From positions 2,218,796 to 2,282,795 of the forward strand of contig NZ_CP038452.1 of the NCBI RefSeq assembly GCF_004684245.1: a stretch of 64,000 nt of DNA, given 5' to 3'. Origin of the DNA: Thermus caldilimi. Lineage in GTDB: Bacteria > Deinococcota > Deinococci > Deinococcales > Thermaceae. The position numbers and the translations under genes were made by a program. Below, in pieces: positions 21,021 to 31,482 of this stretch (the first letter of the stretch is position 1; each line of letters begins with the position of its first letter). Below the pieces are notes generated by a model. The model worked only from the letters and a program-made list of their open reading frames with translations. It was not told the origin of the DNA and did no database searches.

Positions 21021-21851
21021 ATGCGCGGCTACACCTTAGGCCTCCTGGCCCTCAACCTCCTCACCCTTCTTTGGGGCACCACCTTTGTGGTGGTCAAGGG
21101 GGCGGTGGGGGAGATGGCCCCAAGCCTCCTGGTTTTCCTGCGCTTCCTTCTGGCCAGCCTCTTCTTTTTGCCTTGGGCCTGGCGCCTCCCCAAAGGGGTG
21201 TGGGGGCCAGGGATGGAGCTGGCCTTTTGGTTGCTTCTGGGCTACGCCTCCCAGGCTGTCGGCCTCATGTACACCTCGGCGAGCCGCAGCGCTTTTATCA
21301 CGGCCCTGAACGTGGTCTTGGTGCCCTTGATCCTGGGCTTGGTGGGCCGGAGGCTTGGGGGTGTGTGGCTGGCGGCCCTTTTGGCCTTTTTGGGCGTGGG
21401 GCTTCTTTCCTACGATCCCCAGCAGCCTCCCTTGAACGTGGGGGATCTCTGGACCCTCCTCACTGCGTTTACCTACGCTCTGTACATCGTGCGCCTCGAG
21501 GTGCACGCCAAGGCCTTCCCCTCCTTGCCCCTCACGGCGGTTCAGATCTTCGGCACGGCACTTCTTGCCCTGCCCTGGGCCCTTTGGGAGGGGGTGAGGT
21601 GGGAAGGGATACCCTGGGGTGCGGTTTTCTACCTAGGGGTGGTGGCCACGGCCCTCACCACCTGGCTCCAGACCTGGGGGCAGCGGTACGTGCCCGCACC
21701 CCAGGCAGCCATCCTTTACACCATGGAACCCGTCTGGGCTACTCTTTTTGCCTTTGCCGTCTTGGGAGAGCGGCTGGGCTTTCTGGGGGGTCTTGGGGCC
21801 TTTCTGGTGGTCCTGGCCACCTTCCAGGCTATCCGCCGATCCCCAGCATGA
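21021..21851 (+). CDS. EamA/DMT-family transporter
   Basis: 276 residues, about ten membrane helices in two EamA halves (LLWGTTFVVVKGAV at the start of the first, AAILYTMEPVWATLFAFAVLGERLG in the second). Substrate unknown. Divergent from the prenyl synthase; the last 23 bases overlap moaA on the other strand. Confidence 0.88.
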   Translation: MRGYTLGLLALNLLTLLWGTTFVVVKGAVGEMAPSLLVFLRFLLASLFFLPWAWRLPKGVWGPGMELAFWLLLGYASQAVGLMYTSASRSAFITALNVVLVPLILGLVGRRLGGVWLAALLAFLGVGLLSYDPQQPPLNVGDLWTLLTAFTYALYIVRLEVHAKAFPSLPLTAVQIFGTALLALPWALWEGVRWEGIPWGAVFYLGVVATALTTWLQTWGQRYVPAPQAAILYTMEPVWATLFAFAVLGERLGFLGGLGAFLVVLATFQAIRRSPA

Positions 21852-22806
21852 CCCGCTTTCTAAGGGTGGGTAGGGTGTTGCCGAAAGCAGGCTTGCGGTT
21901 GGTGGCGATGAGGATGGCGTCCACCAGGGCTTCCACCGGTTCCTCCGCAGCAAAGGCCCAGGAAATATCCATCTCCAAGTCAGTGAGAAGGCAGGGCCTT
22001 AGCTTTTTGTCGGAGGTGAGGCGAAGCCGGGAACAGTTGGAGCAAAAGGGCTCGGTGACGGGATTGATGAATCCCAAAGTGCCCTGGGCCCCAGGGATCC
22101 GAAAAACCCGGGCCGGGGAGGTGGGGTCATGGGGGACGGGTTCCAAGGGGCCAAAGACCGCCTCGATCCGCGCCCGGATCTCTTTCCCGGGTACAAAGCG
22201 GCGTCGGTACTCCTCGGGGTCGGAGTTGTCCAGGTGCATGTACTCGATGTAGCGCATGTGCAAGGGGCGGTCCAGGGAAAGCCGGGCTAGGGGCACCACC
22301 TCTTCCTCGTTCATCCCCCGGATGACCACGGCGTTGAGCTTTACCGGGTGGAGGCCCAGTTCCAGGGCGGTTTCTATGGCCTCCAAAACCCGCTCCACCT
22401 TCCCGCCCCGGGTGATGCGGGTGAAGACCTCGGGGGTGATGGCGTCCAAGGAGATGTTCACCCGATTCAGGCCTGCTTGCACCAGCTCCTTGGCCCTTTT
22501 GGCGAAGAGGAGGCCGTTGGTGGTGATGGCCACGTCCTCGAGGCCCTCCTTGCTCCGGGCCCGCTCGATCATCTGGGGAAGCTCCTTGCGCACCAAGGGT
22601 TCCCCACCCGTGAAGCGCACGGCGGAAAGACCAAGAAGGGAGGCGGCCTCGAGGAAGTGGTCCACCTCCTGCACCGTGAGGGTGCCTGGGGGTTCGGCCA
22701 TCTCCAGCCCCAGGGGATGGCAGTAAAGGCAGTGCAGGTTGCATCGGGGGGTGACGGAGATGCGAAGGTCTTTGATAACACGCCCGTAGTTGTCCAGTAG
22801 CTTCAT
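21829..22806 (-). CDS. moaA: GTP 3',8-cyclase (molybdenum cofactor step 1)
   Basis: 325 residues. Radical-SAM cluster motif CNLHCLYC near residue 23, second cluster Cys in FCSNCSRLRLTSDKKLRPC, and the essential C-terminal Gly-Gly (MLGIGG). The ATG at 22806 is chosen because it starts MKLLDNYGR and has a G-rich ribosome site. It catalyses GTP cyclisation in the cytoplasm. Confidence 0.95.
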   Translation of the reverse strand: MKLLDNYGRVIKDLRISVTPRCNLHCLYCHPLGLEMAEPPGTLTVQEVDHFLEAASLLGLSAVRFTGGEPLVRKELPQMIERARSKEGLEDVAITTNGLLFAKRAKELVQAGLNRVNISLDAITPEVFTRITRGGKVERVLEAIETALELGLHPVKLNAVVIRGMNEEEVVPLARLSLDRPLHMRYIEYMHLDNSDPEEYRRRFVPGKEIRARIEAVFGPLEPVPHDPTSPARVFRIPGAQGTLGFINPVTEPFCSNCSRLRLTSDKKLRPCLLTDLEMDISWAFAAEEPVEALVDAILIATNRKPAFGNTLPTLRKRVMLGIGG

Positions 22807-22858
22807 GCCTTTCCCCCTTTGGGCCACCATACTACGCCCTAGGCCGGAGGGCAAGGGA

Positions 22859-22893
22859 TAAAAAAACAAACCCCCAGGCCTATGCCTGGGGGT
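22859..22893 (-). terminator. Terminator of the 23S-5S-tRNA-Gly operon
   Basis: Stem CCCCCAGGC (22871-22879) / GCCTGGGGG (22884-22892) followed on the minus strand by a T-rich tract (22859-22870). It lies 7 bases beyond the tRNA-Gly 3' end. Confidence 0.9.
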
Positions 22894-22899
22894 AATATG

Positions 22900-22975
<76 letters not shown>

Positions 22976-23005
22976 GCGCGCCACACGGGGCGCGTAGAAA
23001 AAATC

Positions 23006-23125
23006 CCCCGCACCGACCTACTCTCCCAGGACCCTGCGGTCCCAGTACCATCGGCGCTGGCGCGTTTCACTTCCGTGTTCGGAATGGGAACGGGTGGTTC
23101 CACGCCGCTAGGGGCACGGGGGATT
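23006..23125 (-). rRNA. rrf: 5S ribosomal RNA
   Basis: About 120 nt, beginning AATCCCCCGTGCCC and ending GGTCGGTGCGGGGGAT, closely matching Thermus 5S RNA. It lies between 23S and tRNA-Gly; ends are good to a few bases. The 79-base spacer to 23S shows no other feature. Confidence 0.95.
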
Positions 23126-23204
23126 CTCGTGTTTTGCCTTTCAAAATCCCACGCCGCCCACGAGCGGCAGGGGATCCAAGCTGGGGTGGTCATCAGGGCA
23201 AAAA

Positions 23205-26080
<2,876 letters not shown>

Positions 26081-26170
26081 CTGCAAGACCGCTCATCACG
26101 GCCTCTAACTACCTATCCTCCACCCCAGCTTTCAAGATCCCCCGCCGCCCCTTCAGGCAGCGCAAAGAAA

Positions 26171-26199
26171 AAACTACCAGACCCGAGAAGCTATGTCAA
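26171..26199 (-). promoter_or_regulatory. Promoter of the 23S-5S-tRNA-Gly operon
   Basis: On the minus strand TTGACA (26194-26199), 17-base spacer, TAGTTT (26171-26176), about 90 bases before the 23S 5' end. The right end of an IS lies only 11 bases upstream of the -35 box, where an UP element would normally be. Confidence 0.75.
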
Positions 26200-26210
26200 G
26201 GGGGTGGAGG

Positions 26211-27397
26211 CTGAGCTCCCCCTTTGAGTTCAGACAAAATGGGGCTGTATGAGGAGCTTGCCGTTTGGACCGGAGGCTTTACGCCCCTTCGTGAGCCCTC
26301 TGCTGGATGCCTGGCTGGAGCGCCACGAGGAGAAGGTAGCCCGGTTGCTCTGGGCCATCCTGGCCTCAGGTTCTGCCCGCAAGAGCGATTGGGCCAGGGC
26401 CTACCGCCAAGAGGCCACGGAGGAAGCCAACTACAAGGCCATTGACCGACTCCTTCCCCTCCTGGAACCCCAGCGCTACCTCCTGCGCCTCCTGGACCCC
26501 AAGACCCCCTTCCTCCTGGTGGACCCCACGGAGGTACCCCGTCCCCAGGCGAAACGGACCCCCTACGTGGGCCGGCTTTCCGACGGCAAGACCCTGGGCT
26601 TTTGGGCGGTGGTGTTGGCCCAACCCTACGAGGGCCGGGCGGTGCCGGTGTACGTGGGGAGCTACTGGGAGGGGAAGCCGGAGGGGAGGAACCGGACGTG
26701 GGAGGATTGGGTGGAGGCGGTGCGGGAATACGTGGAGGAGGAGACGGTGTGGGTATTTGACCGGGAGTTCTCCTTTGCGGGGTGGCTGGAGGTGCTGGAG
26801 CGGGCGGGGGTGAGGTATGCGGTGCGGTTGAACCTGGGGACGAGGCCGCGGTTGGAATGGAGAGGGGAGCGGTTGGTGCCCTGGGTGGATCGGGGGCGGG
26901 AGGTGAGGTACGAGGGGGTGAGGTACCGGGGGGAGGTGGAGGTGAACCTGGTGGGGGTGTGGCGGGAGGGGATGCGGGAGGCGCTTTGGGTGATGGGGAA
27001 CCTGCCTCCGGAGGAGCTTCTTGGGGTGTACGAGGAAAGGATGAAGATTGAGGAGGGGTTCAGGGACCTGAAGGGGCACATGGGGTTTGCTGGGGTGATG
27101 AGCAAGGGGTGGGAAGCGATGGAGAAGACGCTGGCCCTGGTGGCGTTGGCCTACGGGGTGGGGCTTTTGGTGGGGGAGGAGGCGCGGAGGCGCCTGAAAG
27201 GGGGGGCGCGAAGGGAAGGCGGAAGTGGGGGGTATACTCGGGGCTCTTTGTCCTCTTGAGAGGGCCTGTGCGCTTTTCCCGGGAAGAATGGGAAGGGATC
27301 CTGCGCCAAGCCTTGGAGGTCTGGTGGCACAGGCTATTTCCTGTTCCCCCTCATCCCCAGGAGGTAAAGGATGTCCGAACTTAGAGGGGGAGCTCAG
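26211..27397 (+). mobile_element. Complete IS4-type insertion sequence
   Basis: 1187 bp. Terminal inverted repeats of 26 bp (26211-26236 and 27372-27397) match at 23 positions and begin CTGAGCTCCCCCT. They are flanked by a direct repeat GGTGGAGG (26203-26210 and 27398-27405), extendable to 9 bp. One transposase gene fills the element. It inserted just upstream of the 23S promoter. Confidence 0.88.
26249..27384 (+). pseudogene. IS4-family transposase, frameshifted near the C-terminus
   Basis: DDE transposase: Asp in LLVDPTEV, Asp in VFDREFS and Glu in the YEERMKIEEGFRDLKG signature. The frame from 26249 runs out at 27259 with an unnatural tail. The natural C-terminus (KWGVYSGLFVLLRGPVRFS) is in another frame ending at 27384. 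The switch is at seven G (27200-27206); eight would join the frames to give 378 residues. Whether the enzyme is really dead depends on whether that run is correctly called. Confidence 0.85.
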
Positions 27398-27438
27398 GGT
27401 GGAGGAGGTCTCGGGGCGGTCATCTGAACCTGGACAGA

Positions 27439-28552
27439 CACATGTGAGACGCTGAATGGGATAAAAAGATGGGGAACCGACCCTGTAGCGGAGGTTCCCC
27501 ATATGCAGCTTACCTCGTTTGGCCGAGCGATAGGGCAAGGGGCTAGCCAAGGGACAAGACTGGCCGAAGCGGGGGCAGGCGACCCGGATGTCCAGGAACG
27601 CCTTCGCAAGGTGAAGTTGGTGAAAGCCCTGCGGGAGAGCAAGCGGAGCTGGGAAGAGATTCGGGAGTTTTTAGGCATCAGCCGGGCCACCTACTACCGT
27701 TGGGAAAGGGCTTTGAGGGAGAAGGGGCTAGCCGGACTCAAGCCCAAGTCCCGCCGCCCCCGGCGCCTGCGGGGAAAGGTGCACTGGAGGCCCGAGCTTC
27801 TTTCGCGGGTGGAGGAGCTGAGGAGGGAGAACCCCACCTGGGGGCGGTGGCCCATCTGGCTCACCTTGCGCCAGGAGGGCTTCCGGCTAGGGGAACGGAC
27901 GGTGGGCCGGATTCTGGCCTATTTGGAGGGGAGGGGACGGGTGGAGAGGGTGGCCTGCTTTCTGGCCCGGAGGGGGAGAGGGAAGGCCAGGGGAAGACCT
28001 AGGAGACCCTACGCCCGGGGTAAGCCCCGGGGATACGAAGCTCAAGCCCCTGGGGACCTGGTACAGGTGGACACCTTGATAGTGAGCCTGGGACCGGGGG
28101 AGGTGGTGCGGCACTTTTCGGCGGTGGACCTCTTTACCCGCTATGCCCTGGGGGAGGTGCACAGCCGGGCCACGGCGAGGCTAGCGGGGGAGTTTCTGTC
28201 CCGACTGGTGGCCCAGGCGCCTTTCCCCATCCGGGCGGTACAGGTGGATGGGGGTAGCGAGTTCATGGCGGAGTTTGAGGAGACATGCCGACGTTTGGGG
28301 GTTGCTCTTTTCGTGCTGCCTCCCCGGAGCCCCAAGCTCAACGGGCACGTGGAGCGGTTGCAACGGACTTTTAGGGAGGAGTTTTATACCCGAGCTTTGC
28401 CCACGAGGGTGAGCGAACTACAGGCGGAGCTCAATGCCTACCTTGACCACTACAACCGCAGAAGGCCCCACAGGGCCTTGGGTGGCCTTGCTCCCTTGGA
28501 GTTCCTGGCTAAGATATGGGGGGAGTCGGTTCCCCAAGGTGTCTCAAATGTG
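27439..28552 (+). mobile_element. IS481-like insertion sequence (limits approximate)
   Basis: Imperfect inverted repeats CACATGTGAGAC (27439-27450) and GTCTCAAATGTG (28541-28552) match in 11 of 12 positions and flank one transposase gene. TGG triplets outside both ends suggest the true tips are a few bases further out (about 27431 and 28557). I saw no clear target duplication. It lies about 60 bases upstream of tRNA-Ile. Confidence 0.65.
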
Positions 28553-28624
28553 GTGGCCAATTACATCATCTTGACGGGAGGCGGACTCCTAGCTAAGCTA
28601 TCTTTTGCGTGCGGGGGCGATTAG
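27503..28624 (+). CDS. IS481-like transposase (rve integrase core)
   Basis: 373 codons. An N-terminal helix-turn-helix (SWEEIREFLGISRATYYRWERAL) precedes a retroviral-type core with Asp in LVQVDTLI, Asp in VQVDGGSEF and Glu in GHVERLQRTFREEF. The reading frame runs past the element's right end and stops inside tRNA-Ile, so the last 20 or so residues come from flanking DNA. A one-base change near 28539 would give a shorter natural end at the TGA at 28572-28574. Confidence 0.82.
   Translation: MQLTSFGRAIGQGASQGTRLAEAGAGDPDVQERLRKVKLVKALRESKRSWEEIREFLGISRATYYRWERALREKGLAGLKPKSRRPRRLRGKVHWRPELLSRVEELRRENPTWGRWPIWLTLRQEGFRLGERTVGRILAYLEGRGRVERVACFLARRGRGKARGRPRRPYARGKPRGYEAQAPGDLVQVDTLIVSLGPGEVVRHFSAVDLFTRYALGEVHSRATARLAGEFLSRLVAQAPFPIRAVQVDGGSEFMAEFEETCRRLGVALFVLPPRSPKLNGHVERLQRTFREEFYTRALPTRVSELQAELNAYLDHYNRRRPHRALGGLAPLEFLAKIWGESVPQGVSNVVANYIILTGGGLLAKLSFACGGD
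28571..28599 (+). promoter_or_regulatory. Promoter of tRNA-Ile
   Basis: TTGACG (28571-28576), 17-base spacer, TAAGCT (28594-28599), 15 bases before the tRNA. It starts about 14 bases after the probable IS481-like right end, so the IS has replaced everything upstream of the -35 box. Confidence 0.75.
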
Positions 28625-28691
28625 CTCAGCTGGTCAGAGCGCACGCCTGATAAGCGTGAGGTCGGTGGTTCAAGTCCACCATCGCCCACCA
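28615..28691 (+). tRNA. tRNA-Ile (GAT), attachment-site host gene
   Basis: 77 nt with encoded CCA, acceptor GGGCGAT/ATCGCCC and anticodon loop CTGATAA. Its 3' 45 bases are the virus attachment core and reappear at 51042-51086. The gene stays intact because the viral copy completes it. Confidence 0.97.
28647..28691 (+). repeat. attL core (45 bp)
   Basis: Identical to 51042-51086. It runs from the anticodon loop to the CCA end of tRNA-Ile, the usual target for tyrosine integrases. Confidence 0.93.
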
Positions 28692-28699
28692 CGATGAGA

Positions 28700-28743
28700 A
28701 AGGCAAATCCCCGGGGTTGCGAACGCCCCGGGGAATGCCTTTT
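28700..28743. terminator. Virus-supplied bidirectional terminator
   Basis: Long stem TCCCCGGGG / CCCCGGGGA extended by AGGCA/TGCCT, with T-rich runs on both sides. It lies just inside the provirus, ending the tRNA-Ile transcript from one side and the leftward virion operon from the other. The original chromosomal terminator was displaced to the far side of attR. Confidence 0.8.
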
Positions 28744-28761
28744 GACACCTACACGACACCT
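28744..28761 (+). promoter_or_regulatory. Candidate integrase arm-binding sites, left arm
   Basis: Direct repeat GACACCT at 28744-28750 and 28755-28761, 11 bases apart and 53 bases from the att core. A similar pair sits near attR. Confidence 0.4.
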
Positions 28762-29032
28762 AATAGCCCGTTGTTAGGTGGTACACCAAATAACCCACCG
28801 CCCCGCCTAGGAGGGCGGCCATGACCCCCGCCCACCAGGGATGCTTCCGCGCCCAAGCCAAAAACTGCCCCGAGATGGTGAGCCCCGTGCGGCGAACGGC
28901 CCACAGCTCCACCACTCCAAGCCAGAGGACCAGCCCGCCCCAAAAGAGCAGCCACCACCAAAGGCCCGCGAGCGCAAAGGCGACAGCTAGTGTCGCAAAC
29001 ATGAGCAGGATGCCCCAAGGAAGGTCCCTCAT
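28760..29032 (-). CDS. Small membrane protein, end of virion operon
   Basis: 90 residues with about three hydrophobic helices (LLMFATLAVAFALAGLWWWLLFWGGLVLWLG, then WWAGVMAALLGGAVGYLVYHL). Its ATG overlaps the lytic-transglycosylase stop (ATGA). Its place directly after a wall hydrolase at the end of the operon would suit a holin or accessory lysis protein, but this is only inferred from position and topology. Confidence 0.7.
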   Translation of the reverse strand: MRDLPWGILLMFATLAVAFALAGLWWWLLFWGGLVLWLGVVELWAVRRTGLTISGQFLAWARKHPWWAGVMAALLGGAVGYLVYHLTTGY

Positions 29033-29694
29033 ACCTTCAGCTCCGTGTAGAGGTTGGCCCGGTTAATGACGGCGCACGCGTACTTCGGGTTCCGCTTGCC
29101 CTGGCGGAAAGCGGTGGGGCCCACGTTGTAGGCCTGGAGGAGCTCGTACCACGATGCTCCAGGGAACTGCCCCCTAAGCCACTCCAGATACGCCAAGCCC
29201 GCCCCTACCGCGTACCAGATGCGCCCAGTCATGTCCATACCGAGGAGCTTCTGCGGGTCCTGTTTCACCTGGCAGAACGCTGCGGGCTTCACCTGCAGGG
29301 GGCCGATCTCGGTTCCCGCCGCGGCGGTGCACCGCCCCTTGGCCAAGGCCGCACGGATGCGGTCGGTTTCCAGGTACAGGCCGAAGCCGCTTTCCTGCCA
29401 GGCGAGCGCGGTGGCGATGTCTGGCGGTATGCCGTAGTTGGTGGAAGTGGCCAGGACCGAGGCCAGCACCATGGTGCAGGGGGTTCCCGCGGAGGGGATG
29501 CATGTCCCCAGGTTGGGCCGCACCTCACGAATGCGCTCGTGGATGCGGTAGATGAGCTCCTGGTAGCTCTTGGACAGGCCGCTTCCGGGCTGGTACTGGC
29601 ACGTGGTCGGGGTGGGTGAGGGGTTGGGCGCAGGCTGGGAAGCGGGGCGGGGCCGAACGAGAAGCCAGGCGGCCACCGCCCCCAACGCCAGCAC
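29029..29694 (-). CDS. Membrane-anchored lytic transglycosylase (SLT type)
   Basis: 221 residues from the GTG at 29694, which has GGAGGGG upstream; a longer TTG start at 29721 is less likely. An N-terminal helix (LALGAVAAWLLV) and Pro-rich linker lead to a lysozyme-fold domain with the catalytic Glu in ALAWQESGFG, then EIGPLQVKPAAF and LLQAYNVGP. It cleaves peptidoglycan, either as a virion entry enzyme or for lysis. Confidence 0.85.
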   Translation of the reverse strand: MLALGAVAAWLLVRPRPASQPAPNPSPTPTTCQYQPGSGLSKSYQELIYRIHERIREVRPNLGTCIPSAGTPCTMVLASVLATSTNYGIPPDIATALAWQESGFGLYLETDRIRAALAKGRCTAAAGTEIGPLQVKPAAFCQVKQDPQKLLGMDMTGRIWYAVGAGLAYLEWLRGQFPGASWYELLQAYNVGPTAFRQGKRNPKYACAVINRANLYTELKV

Positions 29695-29701
29695 GCCCCA
29701 G

Positions 29702-29968
29702 TTAGCCCCTCCGGTGCGCAACGTCTTCCACCCCCCTGGCCGTGCGCCGAATCCGCTTCATGCCGCGGTTCAGGGTCAACATGCCTCCCGCGTGGTACCA
29801 GACGAAGGCTTGCAGGTCCCAGTAACGTGCAATCCCACCCTTAGCCTCCGCACCCGGCACATGCCGCCCGTCCCGGCGGGCTAGAGGGAAAATCCCCACG
29901 CCCAGAAGAGGCACCTCTACGATATAGGGCATCACCACAGGTCTGTTGGCCCAACCATTAGGAATCAT
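29702..29968 (-). CDS. Hypothetical virion-region protein
   Basis: 88 residues from the ATG at 29968, which overlaps the upstream stop (TGATG). The sequence is not hydrophobic apart from VVMPYIVEVPLLGVGIF and ends in a basic stretch. Family not recognised. Tight coupling on both sides argues that it is real. Confidence 0.6.
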   Translation of the reverse strand: MIPNGWANRPVVMPYIVEVPLLGVGIFPLARRDGRHVPGAEAKGGIARYWDLQAFVWYHAGGMLTLNRGMKRIRRTARGVEDVAHRRG

Positions 29969-31062
29969 CACGGCCCCCAGGTGAGTGTCCATTCGCCGAT
30001 GGTGAGCTTGTAGAGGTTGGTCTTGGTGAACTCCTGCCCATCAGAAAAAACTACATAGAATGACGGTATTATGTAAGGGTCGCATGGTACCCCTAAGACG
30101 GCCCCGCGAATGGTAAAGTTAGCCTCGTTGCTACCCCAGGTCATCGCCGGAATAAGGCGGGTTCTGCTCCCTGGCGTATATGGCACGAATGCACTTACGT
30201 TTTTTGCAGCAACACTACTGCTCCCTGTGTGCAGCGACATGTATGTTGTATACTCAGGCACAAAGCTCGCTCCGCTAAACAGGGCCATCCTTACTGGGTA
30301 CGGCCAGGCTCCGTTGCCCCTAGCGAAGTTGTCAACGGTTGTCAAATCCGCCGTCCCGTCGCACAGCCCCCCTCTACTAACGCACACAAACCCAGTCCTA
30401 GTCCCTATACCGTCAATGGTTATAGAGTGTGCCGTCGCCGTAACTGGCGTTATGGACACCAAGATTTTGTAAATCAAACGCAGCCTTTGGTCAGAAGCCG
30501 GTGTGATAACAACCGGATTGCCGTTGCCATCACGGAAAAGTTCACGGCTCATCAGGTTGTTGCCGCTCGTACTTACTGGGGAAAACCCCCATTCAGTAAG
30601 GTTAGTGTTGCCTACTTCGGCCTCCGTAAACTCGCGTACCACCCGAATCTCGTACGCGCCATCAGACACCCGAGTAATGGTCCTGGTGCCGCTGGTATTG
30701 CCGGTTTCGTCGCGTATTGTGCGCCTAACCTCGTTGGCAAGGCCGGTTTGCGTAGCGGCCGGTGGCGTGGAACCGGTACCAACAACAGCGTAGTTATTGA
30801 GGGCTACAAAGCCATGCTGGGCAATCAAGGTATCATAAGCTTGGTCCAGGACCAAGTTGTGTTGCTCAGCTTCTTGGTCAACCACCCACCGCCTGCGCCG
30901 CCCACGCCCTCCAGGGCCGAAGCTCAAATCCTCCACATAGCGCCCCAGTTGCCAATGCATGTGCTGGGGTTGGAGCCTGGCTCCTATCTGTGGAGGCGGC
31001 GGCAACAGGGGGCGCACCCTGATAATGCGCCCGGCATTGTCTGGTGTCCAAATCTTGCTCAT
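29968..31062 (-). CDS. Probable receptor-binding spike/tail-fibre-like protein
   Basis: 364 residues. The N-terminal 70 residues are basic and probably attach to the particle. The rest is Thr/Ser/Gly/Asn-rich and beta-like, with segments common in phage host-recognition proteins (VALNNYAVVGTGSTPPAATQTGLANEVRR, LTEWGFSPVSTSGNNLMSRELF). The GC content is clearly lower than in neighbouring genes, which suggests exchange of this gene between viruses. The role as adsorption protein is inferred. Confidence 0.65.
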   Translation of the reverse strand: MSKIWTPDNAGRIIRVRPLLPPPPQIGARLQPQHMHWQLGRYVEDLSFGPGGRGRRRRWVVDQEAEQHNLVLDQAYDTLIAQHGFVALNNYAVVGTGSTPPAATQTGLANEVRRTIRDETGNTSGTRTITRVSDGAYEIRVVREFTEAEVGNTNLTEWGFSPVSTSGNNLMSRELFRDGNGNPVVITPASDQRLRLIYKILVSITPVTATAHSITIDGIGTRTGFVCVSRGGLCDGTADLTTVDNFARGNGAWPYPVRMALFSGASFVPEYTTYMSLHTGSSSVAAKNVSAFVPYTPGSRTRLIPAMTWGSNEANFTIRGAVLGVPCDPYIIPSFYVVFSDGQEFTKTNLYKLTIGEWTLTWGP

Positions 31063-31074
31063 CTTCCATCCCCC

Positions 31075-31482
31075 TCATGCAAGTTCGTAGGCCCCTGTAG
31101 TGGGGGCAGACAAGGTTGCAGTACCTAGGACATCCGGGCTGGTGTAGCCCGGTTGCGTTGTGGTGTCTACAACGACGACCACAAGAGCGTAAGCGCCGGT
31201 AGTTGGGGCGGAAAGTTGCGCTTGCCCGAGGACATCCATACCAAGGTCGGAAACAAGAACCACAGGCACATAGGCCCCAGTAGTGGGTGCGGCAAGTTGG
31301 GCCTGGCCCACGGCCTCCGTACCGAGGTCAAGGACGATGACGACGGGAATATAGGCTCCGGAGGAAGGGGCGCTTAGGGTAGCTTGGCCCAAAACGTCTA
31401 TGCCCAGGTCAAGGACGATGACGATGGGAATATAGGCCCCGGAGGAAGGAGCGCTTAGGGTAGCTTGGCCCAAGGCGTCCGA
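31075..31482 (-). repeat. 81-bp coding tandem repeat (about 5 copies)
   Basis: For example GCGCTTAGGGTAGCTTGGCC occurs at about 31369 and again 81 bp later at about 31450. Middle copies are nearly identical and outer ones diverged, as expected from repeated unequal exchange. Confidence 0.75.

Noticed and set aside
28760-28781. Hairpin CACCTAA/TTAGGTG as a second terminator
   Set aside because: The stem is short and AT-rich with no T-tract; it may be incidental to the GACACCT repeats.
29702-29992. Longer start (29992) for the 88-residue virion protein
   Set aside because: The ATG at 29968 gives a TGATG stop-start overlap as in the rest of the operon; the longer form would run 25 bases into the spike gene.
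31075-31482. CRISPR array
   Set aside because: The 81-bp repeats lie in a continuous reading frame without unique spacers and code for repeated protein units; no cas genes are near.
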